Position numbers and translations under genes: made by a program. From Synanceia verrucosa (taxonomy: Eukaryota; Chordata; Actinopteri; Perciformes; Synanceiidae): a DNA stretch of 64,000 nt. The stretch's first letter is position 1. Each line of letters opens with the position of its first letter. Of this stretch, positions 1 to 11,618 are shown piece after piece. The notes under the pieces are model-generated. The model saw only the letters and a list, made by a program, of their open reading frames with translations. It did no database searches and was not told the DNA's origin. The DNA lies in NCBI GenBank assembly GCA_029721515.1, contig CM056563.1, positions 21,786,954 through 21,850,953 on the forward strand. The letters are read 5' to 3'.

Positions 1-518
1 GATATTTCTTTATAAGATGCCATCTGTCCTGTTCACAGAGATCTGATGAAACAATAATACCAGCCGAGGCACCTTTTGCTTAACAATTCCTCTCAAAGGT
101 CGACACCAATAAAAAAATTAGTCAAATATGAGGTATTGTTTTCTTTTCTCTATTTCAGAAAGACTTAATAACACTTACTTCATTCAGACAAAAGTATCTA
201 GGGATTAAACCCTCAACTCTATGAATAAGGGATGACCCAGTCAGCCACACTCTTTAAACCACAACATGTTAGAAATAATGTCACTAAGTTGTTTTGGAAT
301 AAAAAGTGAAATTAGCTGCAGGGCTGTTTGACTTTGCTTGGTGAGATTTTCATCTTTGCCTATTTTGACTCTGACCTGGTTCCAAAAACAGGTAACAGTA
401 AACTACTTTTTCACAAAATACAATTTCACCAAATGAGCTCATAAAAAATGCATCCTGTGTTAACTCTTTTAAACACATGCTGAATGTGGCTTCAAAGTGA
501 AAAGAGTACAACTTTGTC
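1..518. other. Unannotated AT-rich DNA
   Basis: I see no gene, repeat end or RNA signal here. The short open frames on the minus strand have no recognisable motif, and the rightmost ones run into the neighbouring family A repeat. Confidence 0.6.
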
Positions 519-983
519 CTAACTTTTTGATTGCCGTTGATGTGTGTACACATACGTCAAAGTGGTTTTTCGGCAGCAGGCACAAGAGGGCACTCTTCCG
601 CAGCCTATGTGTAATGTAAGGGCTTCTGGGAGATGTACTGTAGTCAGAGCATAAAGAGACGGTATATGCCACAGAGATCTAAGCAGGAAGTGGAGACGAT
701 CGAGATTAAAAAGGAAAACGGACGGATTCTGGACAAAAAGTCACATTTTTGATTAAAGTGTTCTCTACCTCTGATAAAACAAGAATGGAACAAGGTAAAA
801 AAAACAAACATTTTTTTCATGATGAAACAGAGAGTCTCTTCTTTCATTTGAGCTATTCAGTGTTTTCAGAGTCATAGTACAAAAATATTCTGTGGGTCTT
901 TTTAAAAAATAACTCAAAATGGGCAAAAACGCTGGAACAAGGCACTTTCTGTTGTATAAAACCGCTGGCACTGAAAGACATGT
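519..983 (+). mobile_element. Family A TTAA element, copy A1 (worn ends)
   Basis: This copy carries the family A core in order: the GGGCTTCTGGGAGATGTA block, the CAGGAAGTGGAGACGATCGA block, then CTCTGATAAAACAAGAATGG, the CATGATGAAA segment and the GCTGGCACT right end. The left terminus is eroded to AACTTTTTGATTGCCGTTGA and the right terminus lacks the final GAGTTAA. It has the CACAAGAGGGC internal variant (variant X). It contains no coding capacity. Short open frames here that translate to a peptide with SNERRDSLFHHEK recur at other copies and are shadows of the repeat. Confidence 0.8.
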
Positions 984-1361
984 GGATTTCATACCGTCAG
1001 TGGAACCAGATGTATTAAAAGTCACACCATAGTGTTTACAACACTAAATCTCTGGGTTTTCTGTTTGCTGTTGAATCTAGAAGCTTAGCCACGGCTCGAG
1101 AGAAAAGAGATAGCATCAATTACGTGTAGAAATACATGAGGATGATTATCATGAACTTCAAGGGCCTGATTTTCATGAACCACTGGTGCATAGAGAAGTC
1201 TACAGCACAAAGCACACAGAGCAGAGAGTATCTTTACACTCTGCAGAGAACGGGTTGTATTAGAACCTCATGATGAGTAAGGAAACTTTTTGTGATGTAG
1301 AGGTCAGTGTTTCTTCAGGAAACACACACACTTATCTTTTCTTTAAGTCAATTTCACATTT
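984..1361. other. Spacer between A1 and A2
   Basis: Unique-looking AT-rich DNA with no recognisable gene or repeat end. Confidence 0.5.
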
Positions 1362-2659
1362 TTACCTCATTGAGTGCCAGCGTTTGAGCCCATTTTAGTC
1401 ATATTTTAAGACCCAAAGAATATTTTGTACTATGTCTCCACAAACACAGAATAGAGCTCCAGACGTCACGTGACTTGTTAACTTTTTAACGCTGCCATCT
1501 TGGCAGGAAAATCTGCATCAAAATGAATGAGCGGCACCAGCGGTGAATTTACACCTTCGGAGTTTTAAATCACAAGATATTACTATATGTACAAGTAAAT
1601 ACTAAAGACTAAATATCTGTGACCCTTATCATGCCCGCTGTATACTCCTCACAAATCTTGAAAAGGTTTAGTAGTTGTAGATGTTTTAAAATCTCTTCTC
1701 TCATGAATCATATTAGTAGAAATCACACAATGCTCTGTTCCTTGCTGTAATCACAAGAACAGACATGCAAACTGCACACCAGCAGACATAACGTGCATTG
1801 AGTTTTATCTGCAGGAAGACTGAAACGACTCTGCAGACAAACATTTTTACGTTGCGTTTGCTTGTTGCTGTGAACAACGGGAAGCACCGCAAAATCCACG
1901 CCATAATACCTTGGTCTAACGTGTGTTTAATGAAAGTACAACCATTCAGAATCATAATAAAAGTATGTAAATAAATCAGATATAAAGTTTAGGGAACGTT
2001 GGATTCTGTAGCTGATACAAAGTGGTCACCGTTGGTTCCCACCACTCTGTTTTCTTCTGATCACTTCTTCATGTTTTATGGCAGTTATCCATCTGTCTTC
2101 ATTTAGGATCTTTGGCAATCCTGTAAAATGATCTTCCCTTTGCTCATCCTCAGCTGTTCTGGCAGCACAACAGCTATCCATCATATCTTCGAGAAATGTT
2201 TACAGGCGTTTAGCTGCAAGCAACGAGATCCCTGGAAGTAGTTTAAACAGAGCGCCTTCCTGCCAACATGGTGGTGTTTTGGGTTCGACAGTTGCATGCC
2301 AGTAGGAGACGTCAACTCCCGGAGCTCTGTAGCTCAAATGAAAGAAGAGACTCTCGATTTCATCATGAAAAAAATGTTTGATTTTACCTTATTCTGTTCT
2401 TATTTTATCACAGGTAGAGTAGAGGCCACTCCCACCCTAACCACCACTTTTGGTTCAGAATCAGTCAGTTTTGCTCTCTAATCTCGATCGTTTCCACTTC
2501 CTGCTTTGAACTCTGTGGCATACACTGTGTCTTTATGCTTCGACTACATCTCCCGGAAGCCTCAACATTACTCAACAGCTGCGGGAGGCCGCGATCTGCG
2601 ACCTGCTGCAGAAAAAACTCTTTGATAGCAAAATTTATCCATGGCACTCAAAGAGTTAA
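1362..2659 (-). mobile_element. Family A copy A2 carrying insert block B (composite)
   Basis: Read on the minus strand, this is a family A element whose left part (2659 down to about 2328) and right part (1454 down to 1362) are separated by an 874-bp block not present in ordinary copies. The outer ends are TTAACTCTTTGAGTGCCA at 2659 and TTACCTCATTGAGTGCC at 1362, so both termini survive with TTAA or near-TTAA edges. The left part carries the GATCxGxGACCTGCTGC internal variant (variant Y). The interruption falls inside the conserved GAATAGCTCAAATG segment. The same junction recurs at 36.7 kb, so the composite appears to have moved as a unit. Confidence 0.8.
1454..2327. mobile_element. Block B: insert bounded by inverted GAGCTC ends
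   Basis: Both ends of the block begin with GAGCTCC and hold a GACGTC a few bases in. Further in, each has an inverted near-match: CCATCTTGGCAGGAA on the left and, inverted, CCATGTTGGCAGGAA on the right. This suggests an old terminal-inverted-repeat element that inserted into a family A progenitor. No clear target-site duplication can be read and there is no long open frame, so the superfamily is unknown. About 120 bp of its left end is present again at 36.61-36.73 kb beside the same family A junction. Confidence 0.6.
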
Positions 2660-2772
2660 ATATTTAAGGATATTGAGATGTATTTTAATCATAATGATGC
2701 ATATGATACTTTGTGCTGAAGACCGTGCACAAAAATAACTACACTATCAGTAGGCAAGGAAAAAGAAGGCAT

Positions 2773-3229
2773 TCATTGCGTCTCGCCTCCTGGCTCTCCA
2801 CAGGGCAGAGGTTCTCCTCTTCTGCTCCCTGGAGCACCTCCTCCAGTGGAACCCAAAGACAAGCCTGAGGTGCTGCTTCCTGCCTCCAGAGACCTACAGT
2901 AAGACGCCAGGAAGTCCTCCCCCCTGCACCCCTGCAGAACAATCTTCTGACAAAAAGAAAAGTTCAGTATAAAATTAGACAACATCTCAATGAACACACT
3001 CCTGCATTGCTAAGTTTGATTAAAAAACTTCATGAAATGCATTGAGAACCTCCTTAAATACACATGGCTGAGCTGTCTACTGATTAGTATTCAAATGGGA
3101 ATTCCTACTTTGACTGTCCTGATTAATGTAGGGACACATTTTATTTTATATCTAACCAAATTATCTGGCTGCTTAAACCTGTTTGATGCATGAGCAAAGT
3201 TCACTTACTTTGCTGGTAAGTCTCGACAT
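2773..3229 (-). CDS. Candidate two-exon small ORF, 64 aa if spliced
   Basis: On the minus strand, an ATG at 3229 opens seven codons ending at AAA (3209). A strong donor, GTAAGTG, follows at 3208-3202. After about 262 bp comes a textbook acceptor, a pyrimidine run ending TTTTTGTCAG at 2947. The frame then stays open for 57 codons to a TGA at 2775-2773. The second exon begins KIVLQGCRGEDFLASYC and turns Gly/Ser-rich. An ATTAAA hexamer lies at 2689-2684, between the stop and the A2 repeat. I recognise no family. Against it: the patch is GC-rich, two other frames over it are also open, the start context is poor and the protein is short. It could instead be the last exon of a longer transcript, a lncRNA or chance. 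Confidence 0.22.
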
Positions 3230-3799
3230 GGGTCATCACACTTGCAGTGAGCCTGGCTGAACTCATTACTGAGTAGGAAAACCTGAGGGAGACGGCATGG
3301 GCTGAGGTGAAACTGAAACTGAGGTGCTGTCAAGTTTTAAATCTGCTGTGTGGCAGAATTTGGGATTTTTCGACAGATAAAGAAAAAAAGGCAACAAGAC
3401 AACTGACAGGAAAATTGCATGGATTGTAAGGGAGTCCCGTCTGGGGGAAACACTTGCAACACCCCACACAACACAGTAAAAAAAATGTAGTTTCTGCCGG
3501 TGTATATACACTGTAGAGTTTCATGTTGCGAGGTATTTCTTTCTTTGTTCTGCTCTGGTGAGGAAAAACCTCTTGCACATGCATATTGTATATGAAATTT
3601 GTCTTTGAGGACTGAAATCTAAGTCTTTTGAATGAACGGTTTGGCATTTTTAATGTTGCCAAAAGATGGATAAGAAGTTGTTAAGTAGATGTATAATAAT
3701 CAGCAACCGTTAGCTTAGCACAAAGACTGGAAATGGAGAAACAGCAAAGCCAGCTCTGTCCAACCTGCCTACCAGTACCTCTAATACTTACTAATACAC
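3230..3799. other. Unannotated DNA
   Basis: The longest open frame, 110 residues on the minus strand, shows no motif, signal peptide or composition that suggests a real protein. No repeat ends were recognised. Confidence 0.5.
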
Positions 3800-3886
3800 A
3801 CATAAGCTGTGTGAGAGCGCTCTTTTGTCCCTGCTGCCAAAAAGCACTTTGACTTTGAAATATGTCAATGGCACTCAAAGAGTTAA
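3800..3886 (-). mobile_element. Family A copy A3, left-end fragment
   Basis: Only the left about 85 bp of a family A element remains, on the minus strand. It runs from an intact TTAACTCTTTGAGTGCCA terminus at 3886 through AAAGTGCTTTTTGGCAGCAG to the CACACAGC block. It carries internal variant X. The rest has been lost or never existed at this site. Confidence 0.75.
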
Positions 3887-6304
3887 CATAATAACTAAGA
3901 TTACTGAGTAAAAATGACCATATTTTAAATAACAAAGATGCCAGGAGTACACCAGCTGCCAAAATAATACACTAATGGTGGTATAGCATAAACAAATGAC
4001 AGGTACAGGGCTAAGACTCAGTTTGGGCAGACAGATTAAAATAAAAACGAGGGGAGGGGAACAACTCAAACCAAAGAAAAGCAAACTGAACCACCAGCAG
4101 GGTGATCGAGATCCTGACAAAGAGAGGAACAAAATAAAACTGCTCATGTGGGACGCTGAGGCAAATGCAGTGAACAGTTAAAACACACCCAAACAGAAAG
4201 GAATAAACTCAAGTAACCAAATATTGAAACTCCAGGAGACAGTTTGGGTGCTGGTAACCCTAAACCTAAACCTATAGGACGTGGCACCACTGTGCAATCA
4301 GGCTCAGGTGCAACTAATGGAGAGTGGAGGTTGAGCAGCACTCAACCTGTCACATAAGCATTCGCAAAATTAAAATATGTTGACTGTGTCTCAAAATGTT
4401 CTAATGGTGAATAATAAAACCAGAATAATCTAAAATAATCTGTCAAAGGAAATGCCTCAGGTAGAGCTGAGAATGAACTGATGTCGTGCCAAGTGAAAGT
4501 TCTGCATGGCTGCATCTGCATCACACAACCCCTGAAGCCACTGGAGCCCTGCTGAACTTTAAAAATAACAAGTGCTGCGGTGCAGAGGGGGTACTGCTCG
4601 ATGAGACTGTCCATCTCTGCGCAAAAATCAGCTACACTTTAATATTCTATCATGCTAAATCTGAATACTGCACGAGTTCAAAATAAAAGACGCGATGCAA
4701 CTTCTACTGTCTTTGCAGATTAAAGGTCCTTCTTATCAGGGTTGATATTAGTTTAAAGACAAGTTAAACAGAAAATAATATTTCACCACATTGGAAATAC
4801 AGTTCGTCTTACTGTAGCCATTCTGAAGCCAAACTCGACTACTTTTTGCACTTTTTTTGTTTTTTGCTCAAAGCTGAAGGATCACAACTGATTTTCAAAG
4901 AAAGAAAAAAGCATTATCATGAGGAAAATCAATTACCAGAGATGCTCCAGCTTTTTACATTCATCAAAAGAGAAGTCAAACTGTGAGGTGAAGTGAGATA
5001 TATTTCACACAGTCAATGCAGCTGCTATTCCAGTAGCAATACAATTGTTTAACCACCAGGCAGGTCAATTAAAGAAGACTTCATAATTTTCAAATCTATT
5101 TTGTAAAATCTGTTTTGCATTACTCACCCATACTGCTGTTGCTGCAGCTGTGAGTGTCTCTGTATTCAGAAGGCATGGTGGGAGCTCGCAGCGCTTGTGC
5201 TGCTGCCAAGGAAATGAACTTTCATACGAGCCTGACATAATATAGAAAACATCCCAACTATCACATCCAAGGACAAATTTTAATTTACAGTTGGCTGCAA
5301 ACTGAATCCAAGTGGGTGCAGGATTCACCAAGCAATGTTGTGCCAAGTAAACATAATGACAAATAAATTGAAGCCTCCTGGGAAATATGAGCATGTTTGG
5401 TTTCTATAAAAACAATGTTGCAGCCATAAAGCAGGAGGATGGTGCCTTCACTGCCTTGTGTTGTTGTTGTTGTTGCAGCACTTTCACCACAGAGCCTTTG
5501 TTCATGTATTAGAAGTTTCATCTCCTCATTTCCGCCAACATTCAACAGATGACAGGAGCACTGTGAAGGTTGAAGGGTGTCTAATGTCCTGATGGGTTCA
5601 TTCTGCATTAAGGTTCAGATGTTAATGTCCACATAAAGATGCTTTCGCAAACCCAAGCAGTGGGCGAAAGTGTCACAGGAGCAGTCATTTTCCTGCAGAC
5701 TACAGGAAAAACACATCTGAATTTAGTTGCTTTGTTGAGATTTATCTGTCTTCATTAGACACCTTTTAAAAAGAGCAAGTGAAGGCATGCGTCTATGGGG
5801 ACTCTCAGTCATGCAGGTCACAGGACCTGCAGTGAAACTACTTAGTGAGTGGATTTAAAATGAGCAAAGATCAGGGAGCTAAAACTGTCTGCAGACTTGA
5901 AGCTGCTGGTGCACAGCAGGCTGCTGAATGGCTTTATTTCTTTTTGTTTCAAAATGTCATCAATTCACAGACACTTTACAGAAATGGCCACTTTAAATAT
6001 CACATGCTGTATATTAGCAATCTAAATATTTGGCTTTTCCAAGTCTCAGATGGCCAAGTGTGCTAGTTGTTACTTTGTCATGTTGTATAAAGCCCACAAG
6101 CATCTTAATGTCCACACAGGTGTTTCCAGTTAAGGTGGCTGATCATACCGATGTCCTGTTAGGATGGGACAAATTACACCGTTCATCTTTTTTATTGGTA
6201 GATGAGGATTTGCTTTTCGTCATTAAAGCTTCTTCAGCCCACCTGGACACACATGCTTTAATAGTGCTTTATATTGAATGTTGAAGTCAAACTGCCTCTA
6301 GCAT
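3887..6304. other. Unannotated DNA, about 2.4 kb
   Basis: No gene or repeat end was recognised. There is a short (TTG)n run near 5460-5476. The two overlapping minus-strand frames at 5065-5608, about 108 residues each, have no domain-like features. Confidence 0.5.
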
Positions 6305-6361
6305 TATCTGTTATTGGCGTATTTATACATCATTTAAAATCCAACACTTGACGTGTGTGTA

Positions 6362-6414
<53 letters not shown>

Positions 6415-6822
6415 CATATGTCAAAGTGGTTTTTCAGTAGCAGGCACAAGAGGGCGCTGTCACACAGCCAGTGAGTAATACTGGGGCTTCTGGGAGATGT
6501 AGTGAGAGCATAAAGATACGGTATAGACCAGAGATCAAAACAGGAAGTGGAGACAATTAGAGAGCAAAACAAACAAAAGGTGGACAAAAGGTGATGATCT
6601 TGGTGAACATGTCCTCTACCTCTGATAAAATAAGAATGGAACAAGGTAAAAGCAAACTGTTTATTTCATGATGAAATAGAGTCTCTTCTTTCATTTGAGC
6701 TATTCAGTGTTTTCAGAGACATAGTACAAAATATTCTGTGGCTCTTAAAAAATGACTCATAATAGGAAAAAAATGCTGGCAAAAAGCATGTTTCATAAAA
6801 CAGCTGGCAATGACTGAGTTAA
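6305..6822 (+). mobile_element. Family A copy A4 with internal microsatellite
   Basis: The left segment is recognisable as GCGTATTTATACATCATTT followed by CCAACACTTGACGTG. The sequence then expands into a TG/TA microsatellite and resumes with GTCAAAGTGGTTTTTCAG and the CACAAGAGGGCGCT variant. The rest of the core follows, ending in a slightly altered right terminus with TTAA at 6819-6822. The microsatellite sits exactly where other copies have a short GACGTAATAATACGTC stretch, so it grew inside the element. Confidence 0.82.
6353..6412. repeat. (TG)n(TA)n microsatellite inside A4
   Basis: About 20 bases of TG repeat pass into about 32 bases of TA repeat and then ACACAC. It lies within family A copy A4. 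Confidence 0.95.
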
Positions 6823-7346
6823 GGGGAGATTTGAATGTCTCTGTGGACACAGAAATCTTTCCTCACACAGTACACACAGACTTAACATGTATCACAATGA
6901 ATGTGTAGCAGCATCCATCCATATTTCTGCAAAACTACTAAAAAACTGGGAAATGTTGAAATTGCAGCTTTGTTCAGTAAGTATTTCTGGTATCTATCAG
7001 TGTCAACTCAGGTGAGGTTAAGATATAGAAAGTGAAGAAGTTCAAGACAGCAACTTAATTCCTTCAGTGGAATTTATTGTGCTGCTGCAGTTTGGAGAAC
7101 TCTGTCCTCCCTCAGGCCACACAAAACAGGAATGACAGACAGAGCTCTCAACAAATACTGTGGCCAGCCAGCTTCGATCAGACCAACTGTTTCACCTGTG
7201 TGTGTGTGTGTAAAGAAAAGAGAAATAGTCCATCTCACCGACTAGTTATGGCTTCAGAACCAATGCAATGTTAATATATTGCAACGAGATTTAAGATTGT
7301 TGTCAAGGTTACATGAAAAAAGTAAATATCTAGCCTTACACATCAC
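6823..7346. other. Unannotated DNA
   Basis: No gene or repeat recognised. A short TG run occurs near 7199-7211. Confidence 0.5.
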
Positions 7347-7420
7347 TTGGCGCAGTGGCTCATTAGTGGTGAAGCAGCTTATGTGAGCTGACACACAAGA
7401 TGGCAGGTTCAATTTTATGT
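7347..7420 (+). mobile_element. tRNA-like SINE head (degenerate)
   Basis: The sequence TTGGCGCAGTGGCTCA resembles a tRNA A-box region. About 50 bp later GGCAGGTTCAATTT resembles a B-box with the expected spacing. The pattern matches the tRNA-derived 5' part of vertebrate SINEs rather than a working tRNA, because it does not fold into clear arms. The body and tail of the SINE are not recognisable. Confidence 0.4.
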
Positions 7421-7849
7421 TGGAAAGCACAGAGAATCAATAAAGCTGAGTCTAATGGTCACAAGAAATACAGAAACTCCACAGATGTATTCCATAAAAC
7501 AGGGAGCAAAATATGATATTACAGGGAAAGCAAATACTGAAGTGATAGGATACTTCAACAACTGTCAAAACACACCAGTGATCCAGAAGCTATTCTTTAC
7601 TTTGTGGCAGATATATCTGCCATAATATCTGTATCTGCTCTGTCCAAAAGGTTGATACAATAAGAAGAATGTCTTAGATATAGGTGGGCCTTTTGGAATC
7701 ATTGAAAGTACAGATGTGTAGCGATTTCCACCTCAATCCAGAAATGATTGAATCACAGACATGACTGAAATTTTTGGAGAGTACAGTATCTACGAAACCC
7801 TGACTAATTCTCACAAAACCCTGACTAATAGATTCAGAGACTCTGAACA
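7421..7849. other. Unannotated DNA
   Basis: AT-rich sequence with no recognised feature. It may be the older, more diverged 5' continuation of the LINE tail that follows. Confidence 0.4.
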
Positions 7850-8275
7850 CACAACAACACTACCTCACCACTCTGTGTACACCTGTGCTATATGATGTAT
7901 TAATGTAGATTATATATTAAACTGTATTATCTTCATCTTATAAATAATACAGGTTATATTAATATAATTATACAATACATTATGTTTCTGTGCAGTAACA
8001 GTTAACACAATGTGCAATAATATGTGCAATATTCCATTTCTGAAAATGTGCAATAACATTTTTTTGTAGCAAAACTGTGCCTACCACTGTAAATAGTATC
8101 CAAATACTGTAAATAATGAATTATTTACTGTATGTCTTCTTTAGTTTATTTTTAAGCTGGACTATTTCTTACATATTTGACATTTGACTAAGCACCATGT
8201 GGAGCAGTGTTCCCAATTTATTGTATGCGCTGTTATATAATGACAATAAAAGCTTTTGATTTGATTTGATTTTAA
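7850..8275 (+). mobile_element. LINE 3' end with TTGAT-repeat tail
   Basis: The segment has the make-up of a fish LINE 3' untranslated region: repeated GTGCAATAATATGTGCAAT phrases, then CTAAGCACCATGTGGAGCAG. It finishes with ATGACAATAAAAGCTTTTGA running into short TTGAT tandem units. The AATAAA followed by a short tandem repeat at the extreme 3' end is typical of CR1/L2-group insertions. No reverse-transcriptase sequence remains upstream, so this is a 5'-truncated copy. Confidence 0.5.
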
Positions 8276-8549
8276 TATTTGCAAGAAATTAAGTGAGATT
8301 TTTTTTGTTGGAATCTGTTCCACATTACTGACCTCTGAGACTGAATGTGCTTCTAAATTGAAATACTCATCGTAAATATATGTAAGACCAGTTGCACTAT
8401 ATTTGGAGTATGTTGGATTTACAGAATAAAAGCAAGAAAATCTCTGTTGACATTCCTAAAGCTCAGGTGGTTCAGTCACTTTATCAGATGGCCCATGAGC
8501 TATTATAGATCATTAAAAATAAATGCACCCCTCTTTTGCCAAAACTATT

Positions 8550-8602
8550 AGGGGTGTCCTGATCTGGTATTAATATTAGATATCGGTTCAATTAAAAAAA
8601 CA
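8550..8602 (+). mobile_element. hAT-like terminal fragment
   Basis: AGGGGTGTCCTGATCTGGTA followed by ATATTAGATATCGGTTCAAT matches, from memory, the start of a common vertebrate hAT-type repeat (AGGGGTGTCCYGATC followed by GATATCGG). The sequence dissolves into an A-rich run after 8600 and no matching other end was found. Confidence 0.4.
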
Positions 8603-9748
8603 AAAACAAAAAAAAAAAAAACCAGCAGTCCATTACAGACTATTCTATTCAGGTAGAACATACTTATGTTTAATTTAAATTAAAGGTTATTTTGCATTTT
8701 AAAAATATATTTTTTTTATTTTATTTGATTTACTGAGGTTATTTTTCAGGGCCTTCTAAATTATTTTTATTTATTGTATTCAATTGTAGAACATTCTTAT
8801 GTTTGAGGTTAAAATTGATGTAACCATTCGTTACTCATAAATGTGCATTTGCCTTATGGCATATTTGTTTTTTCTTCAACAGGTTTTGTCCTCTTATCAT
8901 TCATCTGAGTAAAATTACTTTAATATCCTGAGTAGTTCTGAATAACAAATTAACCATAAAACACATTTTCACAACAGCCCGGTGTTTCTTGATCAGCCTG
9001 AAGGCAACTCGTGTAAGCAGCAGTAATCAATCACTGTGTCAGGCAGAAACACCTTAGTTGTGATGTTTAATTTCCATTTGCCACAGGGTTCCTCTTTTTT
9101 AATAAACAGTCACTTAACTATGTATGTGAGGCGTGCTCTCAATTGTTAGAGAATTGAAGAGATAAAAATTCTCTGTTCCCACCTTGAAAGAGTCCTGTGA
9201 AAAGGTCCTGGTGTTTGAGAAAGAAGTTCTAACTGTTCATCATCATAAGAACAACATTTAAAATAAGGATATAGAAGAGAAAAGTGCACAATGTTTAAAA
9301 TAAATAAATAAATACATGAAAAGCTGACTCAATGATGCCATTTTCCCCTGTATTTTCTTGTTGTGGCCACAGTGGACGCTACGAATCAAAAAGTAGAAAC
9401 CTTTCTGAAATCACACAGGCCAAATTCAGACTTTTGTTTCTGTGTAAATCTACCAGAAACAGCACTTCAGTTTGCATGCTCTAAAACAATATCTTGGCAT
9501 AAGCTTTGAAATATGGTGTCCAATCAACAGTTCATCACATCATCTGTCAAAACAAACTGTGAGTCAACACAGTGATCTGACAGGTGACGTGGGTGTGCAG
9601 CATCATCAGTAATTGACACTGTGTCAGAATGATACCTGACAAAATGTGTAGCCTAGCAACTGCCTTCATTCCTGTATCCTTTATCCTGTTATCTTGCAAC
9701 AGCTTTTTGATAATAATGGCTTAGCAAATAAAAGAGATTTTAACAATG
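8603..9748. other. Unannotated very AT-rich DNA
   Basis: A-rich and T-rich runs, for example near 8597-8620 and 8706-8730. No gene or clear repeat end. Confidence 0.5.
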
Positions 9749-10170
9749 GGTTGTGTCTGAAATCACTCACTATATAATGAACTATATAGTGTTGTCTGAA
9801 TGAATAGCTGGAATTATTCTGCCCTATACTGTAATAATACAGAGAACTGGGCATGAGCCAAGCATCATCATGCATTAGAGCTGAAGGAAAAATGGCAGAA
9901 GGAACGGAGGAGAGAGAAGCACACTGAGACAAATCCATGAGTTGTGACATGAAAATACTATATTTAATGCAAGCTGAGCAATTTTAGTTTTAGAGAAAGG
10001 GGGGAAAAATGATCCACCATTCAAATTCTTTGGGTATTTCTATTATAACTCCCCCGTGTATCGCTTCAGCATGTGGAGAAATCCAAATTGAGAGGGAGTT
10101 GCCTAGTTACGGTTGCTATGCTATGATTGTACTGTCCGTCCAATCCAAAGGGTTTAGCTGGTGGTCAAAT
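9749..10170 (+). mobile_element. Probable DNA-transposon fragment (GTGTCTGAAATCACTC start)
   Basis: The phrase TTGTGTCTGAAATCACTCAC is followed by ACTATATAGTGTTGTCTGAA. Both resemble a dispersed fish repeat whose end reads GTGTCCGAAATCNCT with an ACTATATAGTG palindrome. The segment GTTGCCTAGTTACGGTTGCT near 10098 may belong to the same element. No inverted partner end was found, so the boundaries are approximate and the superfamily is unknown. Confidence 0.35.
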
Positions 10171-11618
10171 CCAGCTGCTTCAGCAACATTTAGAATAAAT
10201 ACAAAAACTTTTATGGAGTATTTCTAGTTCATAAAAATAACTATGCCTGAACAAAGTGGCCTGGATCCAAAAGCAAGCTGAGATTTTGGCGAGAAGGGAT
10301 CATCATACTGTAAGCTGGAGCTGTGATTAATTTAATGCAGTTTTTCTCCAGGTGACTGTCCTCCTCACAACATCCTCCCCTTTCACCCACTGACCCTGCT
10401 TTTCCTCTCTGCTTTAGCACACCTGGCTGCCTGCTACGGTGACTGTTTGATCTGCCACCATTTTTCTTCCCCCGACGACGAGGAAGCTTTCCTCCACAAT
10501 GCCGCTCTATTTCCAGGCCTAAGCCCCCTCGCCCCCATCGCACCTGCAATATTCGCCTTTATGCTGACGCAGCCGAAGTGTCCACTTCCTGCTTTCTCAC
10601 ACCTTTATTTGCACGTAAACAAATTCATCATCGCAAGTAAACCACAGAGTCTTTCTCTGCAATAATATATGTATCCTTAGTCACACTCACTGCATAATAA
10701 GTTCCTCTTTAATGAGTGCTAAAATTCAGGTTGCTTCAGGTTAATGGCAGTAAATGAAGAGCACATAAATTGAAACAATGCCGTGCCTAGTTTTTAAAGT
10801 GGAGGCAGTGTATTGTGATGGCATCATCAGTAAGTTTCTTTAAGCATTTAGATGAACATCTCTGACTTTTCGTTTGCAATTCATGAGAATTGAAAAATGC
10901 AAAAGAACTGAAATTCTTTCTGTGCACAGAAAACTACAGCAGAGAAGTATTGCCTGCAAAAAGAAAAACGGCATCTAAATTTAATGGCAAACTTGTGAAG
11001 CTCATTGTTTTTGATCTTTCACTGTGCTTTTATAACACCATCCTTTTATGTGGAAGGTTCTTGAAAGTAAAGATTAATGCAGGCCTGTTTCATAGAAGTC
11101 TCCTCTTCTTGGCTTTCCTCCAGATCAGTCTCTGATACAAACATATGTTCGACCCTCGTTTGGTTGTTTGTTCTGAGCCATCTGGTTTCTTCATATCAAG
11201 GTCATGCACTACATACCTGCATCATGCAGCCACACCTGTAAGGCCTTCAGCCTGTTCTTGGAGTCTAATTCTCTATAGTGCTACCTTATGTTCGTCATGT
11301 GTGATGAGGTATGATGGCCCTGGAGTTGAGGAAAAAACAATATTAAATTTGCTCAACCATGACATCATGATAACACATTTAGGCCTTTTTATGTGTCGTT
11401 TCACACATAATGTGACACCATCACAATGAGGCAACAAAACCACCACACAGGTAGGTTTTGGAAAAGCTAACTAAAATGCGTAAGTAAATGACGTAACATA
11501 ATTGAGGAAAAATAAACACTTGCCTTCAGCTTATCCTGTGTTTGTTTGTCCCATCCACCGTAAGCATTCTTTCTCACTTTGTGTTTTATGTCACTAGCTC
11601 TCGTAGCATATTCACATA
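10171..11618. other. Unannotated DNA
   Basis: A GC-richer patch at 10360-10600 has open frames on both strands but no recognisable protein feature. Nothing else was recognised. Confidence 0.5.

Noticed and set aside
765..1025. Minus-strand frame with SNERRDSLFHHEK, repeated at 19985-20188, 33652-33882 and 50853-51230
   Set aside because: The same peptide appears wherever family A lies because the repeat happens to be open there. Stops and indels differ between copies and no selection is evident.
2720..2907. Plus-strand Pro-rich frame (VSPPGSPQGRGSPLLLPG) ending next to a GTAAGA donor-like site
   Set aside because: No start codon, and the acceptor side (CACTATCAG) has no pyrimidine tract. 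The minus-strand signals over the same DNA are stronger.
5065..5608. Two overlapping minus frames of about 108 codons
   Set aside because: No motif, composition like random AT-rich DNA, and mutual overlap in different frames.
10241..10549. GC-rich minus frame (102 codons, Gly/Arg-rich)
   Set aside because: Open frames exist on both strands because stops are scarce in the GC-rich patch, and no protein feature stands out.
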